A stretch of 64,000 bases of DNA from CALKWS01 sp051020515 (GCF_051020515.1 NZ_CP194857.1:1302001-1366000); one strand, 5' to 3'; positions 43,840 through 53,727 are shown, counted from the first letter of the stretch. Numbers and translations: made by a program. Notes: generated by a model from the letters alone, not told the origin.

Positions 43840-45239
43840 CGGGGAGTCTCCTTGGTGGTGGGGGTCGGTGGGGTCGCGTCGGCGGCGAGGATGACGCCGG
43901 GGTTGAGGATCTGCTCCGGGTCCAGCGCGGCCTTGATCCGCGCCGAGACCTCCAGCACGTCGGCGCCGACCTGGGCGGCCAGCCAGGGCTGCTTGAGGCG
44001 TCCCACGCCGTGCTCACCGGTGATGGTGCCACCCAGGTCGATGGCTAGGTCCATGATCTCGCCGTAGGCGGTCTCGGCACGGGCGCGCTGGGCGGGGTCA
44101 GTGGGGTCGACCACGACCAACGGGTGGGTGTTGCCGTCGCCGGCGTGGGCGATGAAGGCGATCGGGACGTCCCGGTCCCGGGCGATCTGCTGCACGCCCT
44201 CGATCAACTCACCCAGCCTGGGCAGGGCAACACCCACGTCTTCCAGGAGCAGGTGGCCCAGGCGCTCCACCGCGGGGATGGCGAGGCGCCGGGCGTGCAC
44301 GAAGTTCTCCGCCATCTCTCCGACGGCCTCGTGCGCGTCGGTGGCCCCGTGCTCGGTGAGGGCGGTCAGCAGCGCGGTCACCTCGGGTCCGTCCGGGTGC
44401 TGGTCGTCGGTGCCGGCGATCACCAGCGCGGCCGCGGAGCGGTCCAGCCCGAGGCCGAGTTCGTCCTCGACGCAGTTGACCGCCAGTTGGTCCATGTACT
44501 CCAGCATCGAGGGGCGGATGCTTCGCGCGGCGGCATGCACGGCGGCGGCCGCCGCGCCGGAGTCGTCGAACCAGCCGACGACGATGCGCGCCCGGGGAGG
44601 TTGCGGCAGCAGGCGCAGGGTCGCCTCGGTGATGATGCCCAGCGTGCCCTCGGACCCCACGAACAGGCCGACCAGATCCAGGCCCGCCACGTCCTTGATG
44701 CGGGGGCCACCGACCTTGATGGCACGACCATCGGCCAGCACCACTTCCAGGCCGAGCACGTAATCCCCGGTGACGCCGTACTTCACGCAGCACAGGCCAC
44801 CGGCGTTGGTGGCGATGTTGCCGCCGATGGAGCAGAAGGTGAACGATGCCGGGTCCGGGGGGTACCACAGCCCGTGCTCGCCGGCCGCGCCCTTGAGGTC
44901 GGCGTTGATCACGCCGGGCTGGACCACGGCGGTAGCGGTGCCGGGGTCGATCCGGACGGCGCGCATCCGCATCGTGGAGACGACCAGGCCCCCGTCGAGT
45001 GCTGTGGCCCCTCCGGACAGTCCGCTGCCCAACCCTCGCGGCACGATCGGGACCCGGTGCTTCCCGGCCCAGCGCACCGCCGTCTGAACGTGTTCGGTGG
45101 ACTCGGCGAGGACGACGGCGATTGCCGTGCCGGCTGCCGGGTCCAGCGCGCGGTCGCGGCGGTGGGCCTGCAGAACCTCCGGATCGGTCTGCACGATCGA
45201 CTCCGGCAGGTCGCGGCGCAGCTCGGTGAGGGCATCCAT
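43836..45239 (-). CDS. glcD: Glycolate oxidase subunit GlcD / FAD-linked lactate-type dehydrogenase
   Basis: 467 residues. The FAD-binding motif PIVPRGLGSGLSGGATAL (residues 62-79), GGNIATNAGGLCCVKYG, GSEGTLGIITEATLRLLP and a C-terminal IAFIAHAGDGNTHPLV plus TITGEHGVGRLKQPWL match GlcD and D-lactate dehydrogenases. It oxidises glycolate (or D-2-hydroxy acids) to glyoxylate. GlcE and GlcF partners are absent, so it may be a single-subunit enzyme or use partners elsewhere. ATG 45239 was chosen at the family start; an in-frame GTG/ATG extension overlaps the operator. Confidence 0.92.
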   Translation of the reverse strand: MDALTELRRDLPESIVQTDPEVLQAHRRDRALDPAAGTAIAVVLAESTEHVQTAVRWAGKHRVPIVPRGLGSGLSGGATALDGGLVVSTMRMRAVRIDPGTATAVVQPGVINADLKGAAGEHGLWYPPDPASFTFCSIGGNIATNAGGLCCVKYGVTGDYVLGLEVVLADGRAIKVGGPRIKDVAGLDLVGLFVGSEGTLGIITEATLRLLPQPPRARIVVGWFDDSGAAAAAVHAAARSIRPSMLEYMDQLAVNCVEDELGLGLDRSAAALVIAGTDDQHPDGPEVTALLTALTEHGATDAHEAVGEMAENFVHARRLAIPAVERLGHLLLEDVGVALPRLGELIEGVQQIARDRDVPIAFIAHAGDGNTHPLVVVDPTDPAQRARAETAYGEIMDLAIDLGGTITGEHGVGRLKQPWLAAQVGADVLEVSARIKAALDPEQILNPGVILAADATPPTPTTKETPR

Positions 45240-45248
45240 CACATACGA

Positions 45249-45263
45249 TTCCACAATACGGAA
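45249..45263. promoter_or_regulatory. Candidate IclR operator before glcD
   Basis: TTCC-ACAATAC-GGAA is an inverted repeat 10 bp upstream of the glcD start, inside an AT-rich segment (45241-45290) that stands out from its GC-rich surroundings. IclR-type sites often have TTCC/GGAA arms. It would let the nearby IclR protein block glcD-glcB transcription. Confidence 0.55.
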
Positions 45264-45601
45264 CACGAATATCGCATAGTTGAATCTATGCTCGAGGATC
45301 GCTGCACGTCAAGGGTGTTCGGGGCGGGCCACACCCCGGTGCGGAGTTCATCGAAGGCATGTTCCACCGTGACATCGCAGGCCTCTGTGCACCACCCCGG
45401 GGCGCAGGCGGGACCGGCCAGTGCGCGGGGGCCGGGACGAGGTGGGCTGGGGCCGAGGCGGCTCCGGCCGCCGGGCAGGGCCGGGACGATGTGGACCGGA
45501 CCGAGGCGCTGCAGGACGGGTAGCGCCCGGGCCGCCGCCCCGGGGAGAACTGAGAGGTGGCTCCCGGTGCCGACGACAGGGTGCCGGCGCTGGGGAGCGG
45601 C
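45264..45601. other. Intergenic region without a supported gene
   Basis: 338 bp between glcD and the ABC transporter operon. Its first 25 bp belong to the AT-rich glcD promoter. The rest is very GC-rich and open in several frames, but no frame shows a recognisable domain or a good ribosome site. No hairpin convincing enough to call the ABC operon terminator was found. Confidence 0.5.
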
Positions 45602-47869
45602 TCAGACCTGGTCGGCCTCGCGGGTGGTGGGGGTAGCGACGCCGCTCAGGGCCAGTTTCTCGGCGTAGTGGCAGGCGACCCGACCATCACCCAGGGTGCG
45701 CAGCGCCGGACGGTCGGTGGGACACAACTCGGTCTGCACGTGGGGGCAGCGGGTGTGGAACAGGCAGCCGTCCGGTTGGTTGGCCGGGTCGGGCAGATCG
45801 TCGGTCCCGGCGCGCTTGAGCCGTGCCTCCCGGCGGGAGGGGTCCGGGATCGGCACCGAGTGCAGCAGCGTCTCGGTGTAGGGGTGCCGGGGCCGGCGAT
45901 AGAGTTCGCCGGTCTCCGCCTCCTCGGCGATCTTGCCCAGGTACATCACCGCCACCCGGTCGCTGACGTGCTCGACCACGGACAGGTCGTGGGAGATGAA
46001 CAGGTAGGTGAGCCCGAACTCTTCCTGCACGTCCACGAGCAGGTTGAGGATCTGGGCCCGGATGGACACATCCAGCGCCGAGACGGGTTCATCGGCGATG
46101 ACCAGGCGTGGGTTGGTGATCAGCGCCCGGGCGATGTTCAGCCGCTGGCGCTCCCCGCCGGAGAAGGCGTGCGGGTAGCGGGGCATGTACTCGGGCCGGA
46201 TACCCACCCGGCGCAACATCTCCGCCACCCGGTCCTGGCGTTCGCTGCCCGAGGCCATCTTGTTCACGAGCAGCGGTTCGCCGACGATCTGCTCCACGGT
46301 CATCCGCGGGTTCAGGGAGGAGAACGGGTCCTGGAAGATCACCCGCACCTGGGTGCGGTACTTGCCCAGGGCACGACCGCTCAGCGTGGCCAGGTCCACC
46401 TGGTCACCACCGGCCTCGCGGTACAGGATCTGCCCGGAGGTGGCATCGATCAGCCGAGCGATCGCCCGGCCCATCGTCGTCTTGCCACAGCCGGACTCCC
46501 CGACCAGGCCCATCGTCTGGCCCGGCGCGATGCTCAGGTCCACCCCGTCCACGGCTCGCACGTTGCCGGTGGGGCGGCGGAACATCCCCCCGCCGATCGG
46601 GTAGTGCTTGGTCAGGCCCTTGACCTGCAACAACGGCTCGACCGAGGCGGCCGGCGCCTCCTCCGGCCGGCGCGGCTCGACGACGGCGACCGGTCCCACC
46701 GTGGGGCGGTCACCCTGGGCCGGGGGACCGGACTCGACCGGCTCGGACGCACCTGCCGGCTCGGACTCCTCTACTCCGGGGGCCTCGGGCACCGAGCCGG
46801 GGGCATCGGGGTGGCTGTAGAGATAGCAGAAGGTGCGGTGGTCCTGGTCGAAGTCGGTGGCCGGGGGCATCTCCTGGTCGCAGATCCCGGGCATGGCGAA
46901 ATCGCACCGGCTACGGAACGGGCAACCACTGGGCCGGTTCTGCGGGTGCGGCACCATCCCGCGCACGGTGCGCAGACGCTGGCGCTCCCCGCCGTCGCGC
47001 ACATCGGGGATCGAGCGCAGCAGGGCCTGGGTGTAGGGGTGCTTGGGCTCGGAGAAGATCTGCTCCACCGTGCCGCGCTCGGCCACCTTGCCCAGGTACA
47101 TCACGGTCACCTCGTCGGCGATCTCGGCCACCACGCCGAGGTCGTGGGTGATGAAGAGCATGCCCATCCCGTTCTCGGCCTGCAGGTCCTTGAGCAGGTC
47201 CAGGATCCTGGCCTGGGTGGTCACATCCAAGGCGGTCGTGGGCTCATCGGCGATCAGCAGTCTCGGGTCACAGGACAGCGCGATCGCGATCATCACCCGC
47301 TGACACATACCCCCGGAGAGCTGGAAGGGGAAGACGTCCATGCGCCGCTCCGGGTGCGGGATCCCCACCCGGCGCAGCAACTCCACACCCACCTCCCGCG
47401 CTGCTTCCTTGCTGATCTCCCGGTGCAGGCGGATCGTCTCGATCAGTTGCGCGCCCACGGTGTACATCGGGGACAACGACGACATCGGCTCCTGGAAGAC
47501 CATCCCGATCTGTCCCCCGCGGACCTGCCGGATCTCCTCCCCGTCGGTGTCCAACGCGGCCAGGTCCACCGGTTCGCCCCCGTCGGGGCTCCACAGCACC
47601 TTGCCGTCGACGACCTCCCCGGGTGGCTCGATCAACTGCAGCACCGAACGGGCGGTCATCGACTTACCGCACCCCGACTCCCCCACCACACACATCGTGG
47701 TACCCGGGCGCACCGCGAAGTCGACCCCGTCCACCGCCTTGACCACACCGTCGGGGGTGGTGAAGTGCGTACGCAGACCCTCGATGCTCAACAGCGCCCG
47801 ATCAGCGGCCACCGCCTCACCCCGGGCCTCGGGGTCCATCGTGGTGGCCCCACCGTGGTCCGTGCCCAT
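45602..47869 (-). CDS. Dipeptide/oligopeptide-type ABC ATPase, DppD-DppF fusion
   Basis: 755 residues with two complete ATPase domains. First: GESGCGKSMTARSVLQLI (Walker A), FQLSGGMCQRVMIAIAL (signature), LLIADEPTTALDV (Walker B). Second: GESGCGKTTMGRAIARLI, HAFSGGERQRLNIARAL, LVIADEPVSALDV. Each is followed by the oligopeptide-transporter cysteine-rich C-terminal segment (GCPFRSRCDFA and GCLFHTRCPHVQTELC). A proline/acid-rich linker of about 60 residues joins them. ATG 47869 has GAGGTGA upstream. It powers the two permeases upstream. The signature of domain 1 reads LSGGM in place of LSGGQ. Confidence 0.93.
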   Translation of the reverse strand: MGTDHGGATTMDPEARGEAVAADRALLSIEGLRTHFTTPDGVVKAVDGVDFAVRPGTTMCVVGESGCGKSMTARSVLQLIEPPGEVVDGKVLWSPDGGEPVDLAALDTDGEEIRQVRGGQIGMVFQEPMSSLSPMYTVGAQLIETIRLHREISKEAAREVGVELLRRVGIPHPERRMDVFPFQLSGGMCQRVMIAIALSCDPRLLIADEPTTALDVTTQARILDLLKDLQAENGMGMLFITHDLGVVAEIADEVTVMYLGKVAERGTVEQIFSEPKHPYTQALLRSIPDVRDGGERQRLRTVRGMVPHPQNRPSGCPFRSRCDFAMPGICDQEMPPATDFDQDHRTFCYLYSHPDAPGSVPEAPGVEESEPAGASEPVESGPPAQGDRPTVGPVAVVEPRRPEEAPAASVEPLLQVKGLTKHYPIGGGMFRRPTGNVRAVDGVDLSIAPGQTMGLVGESGCGKTTMGRAIARLIDATSGQILYREAGGDQVDLATLSGRALGKYRTQVRVIFQDPFSSLNPRMTVEQIVGEPLLVNKMASGSERQDRVAEMLRRVGIRPEYMPRYPHAFSGGERQRLNIARALITNPRLVIADEPVSALDVSIRAQILNLLVDVQEEFGLTYLFISHDLSVVEHVSDRVAVMYLGKIAEEAETGELYRRPRHPYTETLLHSVPIPDPSRREARLKRAGTDDLPDPANQPDGCLFHTRCPHVQTELCPTDRPALRTLGDGRVACHYAEKLALSGVATPTTREADQV

Positions 47870-47920
47870 GGTCACCTCACCGGTTCGTCGCTTCATAGGA
47901 TCAGCAGATCTTCCCAAAGG

Positions 47921-49088
47921 TCAGTTCTTGTAGGGGTCGGCCGCATCGCGCAGCCCGTCCCCGAAGAAGTTCATTGCCAGCACGGTGATCACCACCGGGA
48001 TACCGGGCAGCAGGATCCACGGCGCGGTGGAGACCGCCCGGATGTTCTGCGCCTCCTGCAGCAACACACCCCAGCTCACCGTGGGCGGTTGCAGGCCGAG
48101 GCCGATGAACGACAACGCCGTCTCGGCCAGGATGATCGTCGGGATGGACAGTGACAGGTTGGCGATGATGTGGGAGGTGAAGGAGGGCAGCATGTGCCGG
48201 AACATCACCCGGGACTGACTGGCCCCATCGGCCACGGCGGCGGTGACGTACTCATCACTGCGCACGGCGAAGAACTTGCCCCGCACCTCCCGGGCCCATC
48301 CCCACCCAGCCGACCAGGGAGATCACCACCGTCAGGGCCAGATACCGCTGCACCGGTGACCACGACGACGGCACGGCGGCGAACAGGGCCATCCACAGCG
48401 GGATCGTGGGGATGGACATGATCAGTTCGATCGCGCGCTGGATGAGGTTGTCCACCCGGCCCCCGACGTACCCGGAGATGCCGCCGATGATCACCCCCAG
48501 GAACAACGACAGCAGCACCCCGATCAGACCGATCGACATCGAGATGGTGGTCCCGTGGATGATCCGGGACAGGATGTCGCGGCCGTTGGCGTCGGCCCCG
48601 AAGAGATACATCGGCGGCCCGTTGATATCCACCGGCCCGATCAGGCTGCGGTCCCAGGGGATGAAGCCGAACAGGTTGTACTCCTCCCCGCGCACGAAGA
48701 AGCCGATCGGGATGATCTCCTCCTCATCCAGGCTGAAGGTCAACGCCAGGGTGTCCGGATCCTGCTCGAAGGTGTACCCGTTCACGTGGGGGTGGAAGGA
48801 GCCCTCGTGGAAGAGATTGATCTGCTGGGGCGGCGCATAGGGGTACTCGGAGTTGTGCGCGGTCTGGGAGTACGGCGCCAGGAACGGGGCGAAGATCGCG
48901 ATGCCATAGATCAGCACCGTGATCACCCCGCACACCAGCGCGACCTTGTGCCGCTTGAAGCCCCACCACACCAACTTGGACTGCGAGGCCAGCGCCAGAT
49001 CGCGCCCACCCTCACGCTGGGCTTCGGGTTCCTCGGTCTCCGGGGTCTCCAACTCGGTGCCGGTGCGCGGCATGAACGGTTCGGTCAT
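47921..49088 (-). CDS. ABC permease, DppC type, frameshifted
   Basis: About 389 residues. Cytoplasmic N-terminus, first helix VALVCGVITVLIYGIAIFAP, a large ~110-residue extracytoplasmic insertion (HNSEYPYAPP to GFIPWDRSLIG), then ADANGRDILSRIIHGTTISM and further helices ending ILLPGIPVVITVLAMNFFGDGLRDAADP. The long periplasmic loop is typical of the subgroup near glycoside-use genes. The frame breaks near 48298 at a run of G (LVGWVG to WAREVRG), consistent with one extra G. It pairs with the DppB-type permease whose gene is 18 bp upstream. Confidence 0.9.
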
Positions 49089-49106
49089 GGTGAGCCCTCC
49101 CTCCTG

Positions 49107-50099
49107 TCAGTACCTGAACCGCACACGCGGATCGAGCCACGCCAGCGCCAGGTCGGAGATCAAAGTCCCGATCACCACCAGCACGGCGCTGATCAGCAAC
49201 ACCGATCCGGCCAGGTACATGTCCTGGGCCATCAGGGCCCGCAACAGCAGCGGACCGGTGGTATTGAGGTTCAGCACCTGGGAGGTGATCGCGTCCGCGG
49301 CGATCAGACCGGGCAGAATCCACCCGATGGTGGAGAAGAACGGGTTCAACGCCACCCGGACGGGGTACTTGATCAGCATCTTCGTGCGCGGCACCCCCCG
49401 CGCCCGGGCCGCGACCACATAGGGCTTGCGCAACTCATCGAGCAGGTTCGCCCGCAGGATCCGGATATTGGCCGCAGTACCCGCGGTGCCCCAGATCACC
49501 ACCGGGATCCACAAGTGCGCCAGCAGATCACCCACCCGCGCCAGCGACCACGGCGCGTCCCGGAACTCCGGAGAGAACAACCCACCCACACTCTGACCGA
49601 AATAGGTCAGGCTCAGCCACATCAGTACCAGCGCGATCAGGAAGTTCGGCACCGCCAACCCGACGTAGCCCAGGAACGTGAAGGCATAGTCCCCGGCGGA
49701 GTACTGCCGGATCGCCGAGTACACCCCGATCGGGAAGGACACCGCCCAGATGAACAGCAACGTCAGCACCGACAACAGGATCGTCAGCGGCAACCGCTCG
49801 CCGAGCAGGGAACTGACCGTGCGACCGTAGTCGAAGGAATCCCCGAAGTCACCGTTGAAGATGATGTTGGAGAACCACATCCAGTACTGCACGTACCAGG
49901 GCTGGTCCAGCCCGTAGCGCTGGGTGAGCCGCTCCAGCTGGGCCGCCCCCAGACTCCCGTCCCCCTGCGCGGCCAACTGGGCCTGCAGGGTGGTCAGGTA
50001 GTCCCCCGGGGGCAACTGGATGATGACGAAGGTGATCACGGAGATGATCCAGATCGTGGGGATCAGGATCAACACGCGCCGCATGATGTACTGCAGCAT
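49107..50099 (-). CDS. ABC permease, DppB type
   Basis: 330 residues with six membrane helices beginning YIMRRVLILIPTIWIISVIT and the BPD_transp_1 EAA-like loop PYVVAARARGVPRTKMLIKY. The extracytoplasmic loop after helix 1 (DQPWYVQYWMWFSNII) is the usual DppB N-terminal region. It is the first permease of a family 5 importer for peptides or, as the context suggests, oligosaccharides. The binding-protein gene lies 54 bp upstream. Confidence 0.94.
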   Translation of the reverse strand: MLQYIMRRVLILIPTIWIISVITFVIIQLPPGDYLTTLQAQLAAQGDGSLGAAQLERLTQRYGLDQPWYVQYWMWFSNIIFNGDFGDSFDYGRTVSSLLGERLPLTILLSVLTLLFIWAVSFPIGVYSAIRQYSAGDYAFTFLGYVGLAVPNFLIALVLMWLSLTYFGQSVGGLFSPEFRDAPWSLARVGDLLAHLWIPVVIWGTAGTAANIRILRANLLDELRKPYVVAARARGVPRTKMLIKYPVRVALNPFFSTIGWILPGLIAADAITSQVLNLNTTGPLLLRALMAQDMYLAGSVLLISAVLVVIGTLISDLALAWLDPRVRFRY

Positions 50100-50153
50100 T
50101 CAGCGCACCACCCCATCTGGTGACAACGAGTTCGCCATGAACCGGACCCGGGC

Positions 50154-51217
50154 TCAGTCCTCGGAGAAGAACCAGGCTGGGATGTCCGTCGGGCCCGGCG
50201 TCAGGTACAGCCAACTGTCCGGGTAGGACTCCACGACGTTGCGCAGGTTGTTCTTCCTGATGCCATAACCGTCGGTGGGCAGGGCGATCCCCATGGCGTA
50301 GAACTGCTCCTTGGCGATCTCCAGGATCCGCCGGAACATCACCTTCTGTTCCTCCAGATCCGGCTCCAGCGGGATCTGCCAGTACAGTTCCATCTGCTCC
50401 AGCGTCTCCGCTGGCGGCTCCTCGACGTCCTCGCCCTCGCCCAGGCTGGAGAAGTAGGCGGACCACTTCACGCCGTAGAGGGATTCGTCGCTGGTGGGGA
50501 ACCACCAACGAGTTTCGTTCATCTCCACCCGGTAGCCACCGTCCCCGGCCCACACGCCGGCGTCGAACTGGTTCGCGTCGGGGTTCTTACGGTCGTAGAA
50601 CAGGGTCCGTTCGATCGTGTTCACCTCAGGAAGCCCGGGGGGTTGGCGTTCAGTTCCTCGTTGAAGTACACGTCCTCGATGGCGAACATCACGTCGTCCG
50701 CGGTCACCGGCTCACCATCGGACCACCGCATGCCCTCGCGCAAATGCATGGTGAACTCGGTGGCGTCGTCATTGATGTCGACGGACTTGAAGGTGCCCGG
50801 CAGTCCCACCTCGGCGAGCGAGTGGTCGGCGCGCATCATCGGTTCATAGGCGATGATGCGCTCCAACCAGGGGTCATCGCCCTGGCCCAGCGCAGCACCC
50901 TGGTAGGTGCCGCCGTAGACGCCGAACTCCTGGGTCTCCACGACCAGTCGGTCGGACTCGATCGGCAGGCGCTCCTCCAGCGGGGGCAGTTCCCCGGCCT
51001 CGACCTGCTCGGTCAGCAGCGGGGACTCCTTCGGGCGGTCCGGGTCCGGGGCGGCCTCGGCGCCATCGCCCTCGCCGTCGGCATCCGGGTCGGCGGTGCC
51101 TCCGCCGCCGCAGGCGGCCAGGGACACGGTCGCCAGTGCACCGCCGCCGGCGTAGAGCATGGTGCGGCGGGAGAGCAGACTCGGGTCGGGTGTGGCTGAA
51201 CTGGTTCTCGCGTTCAT
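50154..51217 (-). pseudogene. Family 5 substrate-binding protein with large internal deletion
   Basis: N-terminal part from ATG 51217 (GGAGG upstream): a Tat-like or Sec lipoprotein signal SRRTMLYAGGGALATVSLAAC, an acidic linker, then GTYQGAALGQGDDPWLERII and MRWSDGEPVTADDVMFAIED, stopping at 50621 after NPPGFLR. A second frame (50624 to 50154) carries only the C-terminal part: TIERTLFYDRKNPDANQFDA to SWLYLTPGPTDIPAWFFSED. Together about 355 residues; this family is normally around 600, so roughly 250 residues from the middle lobe are missing and the frame changes at the join. The remaining transporter genes look intact. Either a real deletion or an assembly collapse. Confidence 0.8.
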
Positions 51218-51332
51218 TCCTGGGTCCTCCTTGACTCCGTATCCCGGCACCTGCGCGCGGGATGAAAAACCTTGTGTGTGGATGCCGTGTGTGCTATGAG
51301 GGTGTGCGTACGAGACCTCCACCTGCCCAGCG

Positions 51333-51386
51333 ACTATAGGAAAGCCCGCGCACGGAGCAGAACAAAAGCGACATATTCGATCATGA
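51333..51386 (-). promoter_or_regulatory. Promoter/operator region of the ABC operon
   Basis: On the minus strand TATAGT (51333-51338) is a good -10. Upstream lies an AT-rich stretch whose plus-strand sequence AACAAAAGCGACATATTCGA (51361-51380) resembles GACAGAAACGAACATTTCGG at 53841-53860 before the heparinase-like gene. The shared pattern ACARAA-CGA-CAT-TTCG suggests one regulator for both transcripts, most simply the DeoR-LacI chimera encoded between them. Confidence 0.5.
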
Positions 51387-51449
51387 TCTGTGGCGCTTCG
51401 GGCACTCAGGACGGACCGCTCCCCGGGTCGACCCGTGCGCACCACCCCG

Positions 51450-52520
51450 TCAGTACTCGACCACAGCCCCACAGGACTCGCGCACCGTCAGCCGGGGGAG
51501 CAACTGGGAATGCCTGGGCGCCTCCTGCTCGGCCTCGGTGCGCAACCGCCGATCGATCAGCCGCAGGGCCTCCCGGCCCAGTTCCCGACGCGGTGGTGCG
51601 ATCGCCGTCAACGGAACCGCGCCGTGCCCGGCCACCACGTCGTCGTAGGAGATCACCGCCAGGTCCTCGGGGATTCTCAGGCCGCGCAGTTGGGCGACCT
51701 CCACGATCCGGATCGCGTGCCGGTCCGAATGCGCGAGCACGGCCCGGGCGCCCAGCCCGTGCCGGTGCTCGATGAACTCCTCGATCGCTGCGGTCAAGTC
51801 GTCCGGGTCGTCGTGATCGCTCGGCAGCGTCACCGCCGCCACCGGATCCAGCCCGAGTTGGGCCACCGCCTGGTGGTATCCCTCCCGGATCGCCGGCGCA
51901 GTGGGAGTCGCCTCGGTCGCAGCGAGCACCACGCTGCGGTGACCCAGCCGGGCGAAGTGGTCCACCGCGAGCAGACCACCGTGGCGGTGGTCGGTGCGCA
52001 CGCTGTCCAGTTCCCGTACCGCCCGGCTGGCTCCCACGTCGCGTTCCAGCACCACCACCGGCACCGGGATCGACTCCAGCCAGGCCGCGATGTCGGCAGG
52101 CACTTGCTCGTGCAGGGTGGGGGTCAGCACCAGGCCCTTGACGCCCAGGGCCAGCAGCCGCTCCACCTGGGTCCGTTCGGCCTCCGGTCGGTAGTCGGAG
52201 ATGCCCAGCACGATCCGGACACCCAGTTCGGCGGCCACCGACTCCATCCCCGCGATCACGTCCGGGTAGTAGAACGTCGATGAGGGCACCACCACCCCGA
52301 TCAGGGTGCGCGCCGGGCGTGGTTTGGCGGACTTGCGTTGTGCGGCCACCGCGCCGCCGTGCACACGCTGGACCAGGCCGTCGGCCTCCAACTGACTGAT
52401 GTCCCGCCGGATCGTCACCTGGGTCACGCCCAGTTCGGCGGCGGCCTCGCTGGCCCGCACGGTTCCGTAGAGGGTGATCTGCCGGAGCAGGTACTCCTGG
52501 CGGGCACGCGCCAGCATCAA
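51450..52520 (-). CDS. DeoR-HTH / LacI-sensor chimeric regulator
   Basis: 356 residues. The N-terminal DeoR winged helix (RQEYLLRQITLYGTVRASEA, LGVTQVTIRRDISQLEADGL, VQRVHGGAV) is joined to a LacI/PBP1-like sugar-binding domain (LIGVVVPSSTFYYPDVIAGM, VKGLVLTPTLHEQ, RAVLAHSDRHAIRIVEVAQL, LAVISYDDVVAGHG). This DeoR plus LacI layout is common in actinobacteria controlling sugar uptake. Starts at 52520 or 52517 are both possible. It lies between the ABC operon and the 2-hydroxyacid dehydrogenase gene, all on the minus strand. The gap 52521-52704 is GC-rich and has no visible gene. Confidence 0.9.
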   Translation of the reverse strand: MMLARARQEYLLRQITLYGTVRASEAAAELGVTQVTIRRDISQLEADGLVQRVHGGAVAAQRKSAKPRPARTLIGVVVPSSTFYYPDVIAGMESVAAELGVRIVLGISDYRPEAERTQVERLLALGVKGLVLTPTLHEQVPADIAAWLESIPVPVVVLERDVGASRAVRELDSVRTDHRHGGLLAVDHFARLGHRSVVLAATEATPTAPAIREGYHQAVAQLGLDPVAAVTLPSDHDDPDDLTAAIEEFIEHRHGLGARAVLAHSDRHAIRIVEVAQLRGLRIPEDLAVISYDDVVAGHGAVPLTAIAPPRRELGREALRLIDRRLRTEAEQEAPRHSQLLPRLTVRESCGAVVEY

Positions 52521-52704
52521 CGGGCCCCGGGAAAGCAGCCGACGACGTCGGTGCGCAGTCCCCCGAGGGGACGGTCGGTGCGGTGCCGGCCGGCGAGTGG
52601 GGACGGGCCGGCGAAGCGCGGCCGGCCGGGGCGGTGCGCGCTGCCGGTCCGGGCAGGTGCGGGGCGGATCATGGTCCTCGTCTTCTCTGGCGGGATCCTC
52701 GGGC

Positions 52705-53727
52705 TCAAGCGGTCAGCGACGCGGCGTCGGGCAGGTGCTGGCTGCGCAACGGTGCTCCGCTGAGCCATCGCTGGAGTTCGTTGATGGCGTGATCACTCAT
52801 CCGACGCGCCTCGTTGCCCAGGGAACCGGCGATATGGGGTGTGATGAGCACATTATCCATCGCGCGCAGGGGGTGGTCCGGCGCCAGCGGCTCGGGGTCG
52901 GTCACGTCCAGGATCGCGTACAGGCGTCCGGTGCCACATTCCCGCGTCAGTGCCTCCTGGTCGATCACCACGCCGCGGGCGGTGTTGATCACCGTGGCCC
53001 CGTCCGGCAGCAGGGCCAGTTCCCGGGCCCCGATCATGCCCCGAGTCTCGGGCAGTGCTGGGGCGTGCACGCTGAGGATCTCGGAGGTGGCCATCGTCTC
53101 GTCCAGGCTGGTCAATTCCCCGCCGAGAGCAGCCACCTGCTCGGGATCGGCGTAGGGGTCGTAGACTCGCAGCGCACCCAGTTCGAGCAGGGACAGCAGG
53201 TCCATCACACGGCGGCCGATGCGGGAGAAACCGACGATGCCCACCGCCCGGCCCCGGTTGGTCAGGTCCGAACGGCCCATCCCGGCTTGCCCGCTCTGCA
53301 CCGAGGTGCGGGCGATGAACGGCACCCGCTTGCCGGCCATGATGATCGCGGCCAGGGTGTACTCGGCCACCGGGATCGCGTTGACGTCAGCGGCAGTACT
53401 CACCACGATCCCGCGTTCGTGCACTTCCTCGGTGACCATGTATCGCACGCTGCCGGCGGCGTGCAGCACCGCTCGCAGCCGGGGTGCCGCGGCCAGGACT
53501 TCCGGGGTCAGCGCCGGCGCCCCCCAGGAGGTGAGGAGCACCTCGGCCTCCGCCAGCCGCGCTCGGGCGGCCGCGGAGGTCAACTCGTGCACCACCGCTG
53601 GTTCCTCCATCGATACCAGCGTGTCCAACCTGTCGAGTTGGTCCTGCCCGAACTGCAGCGCGAAGGACTCGGGGTTCATCACCAGCAGGGCTCGGGGGGG
53701 CGCGGACAACATTGCTCCCACAGGCAC
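52705..53727 (-). CDS. D-2-hydroxyacid dehydrogenase family protein
   Basis: 340 residues. LHAAGSVRYMVTEEVHERGI precedes the dinucleotide motif AVGIVGFSRIGRRVMDLL with Asp in VYDPYADP (NAD). Catalytic residues appear in NTARGVVIDQEAL (Arg), DVTDPEPLAPDHPL (Glu) and LITPHIAGS (His). It probably reduces a 2-keto acid or oxidises a D-2-hydroxy acid generated from sugar acids. It is divergent from the heparinase-like gene with a 144-bp shared promoter region and is likely part of the same regulon. Start ATG 53727 or the ATG five codons later. Confidence 0.9.
   Translation of the reverse strand: MPVGAMLSAPPRALLVMNPESFALQFGQDQLDRLDTLVSMEEPAVVHELTSAAARARLAEAEVLLTSWGAPALTPEVLAAAPRLRAVLHAAGSVRYMVTEEVHERGIVVSTAADVNAIPVAEYTLAAIIMAGKRVPFIARTSVQSGQAGMGRSDLTNRGRAVGIVGFSRIGRRVMDLLSLLELGALRVYDPYADPEQVAALGGELTSLDETMATSEILSVHAPALPETRGMIGARELALLPDGATVINTARGVVIDQEALTRECGTGRLYAILDVTDPEPLAPDHPLRAMDNVLITPHIAGSLGNEARRMSDHAINELQRWLSGAPLRSQHLPDAASLTA

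Noticed and set aside
45288..45668. Open frame on the plus strand before the ABC ATPase end
   Set aside because: It has no recognisable domain, is Arg/Gly/Pro-rich in the way of antisense frames in GC-rich DNA, and overlaps the end of the ATPase gene on the other strand.
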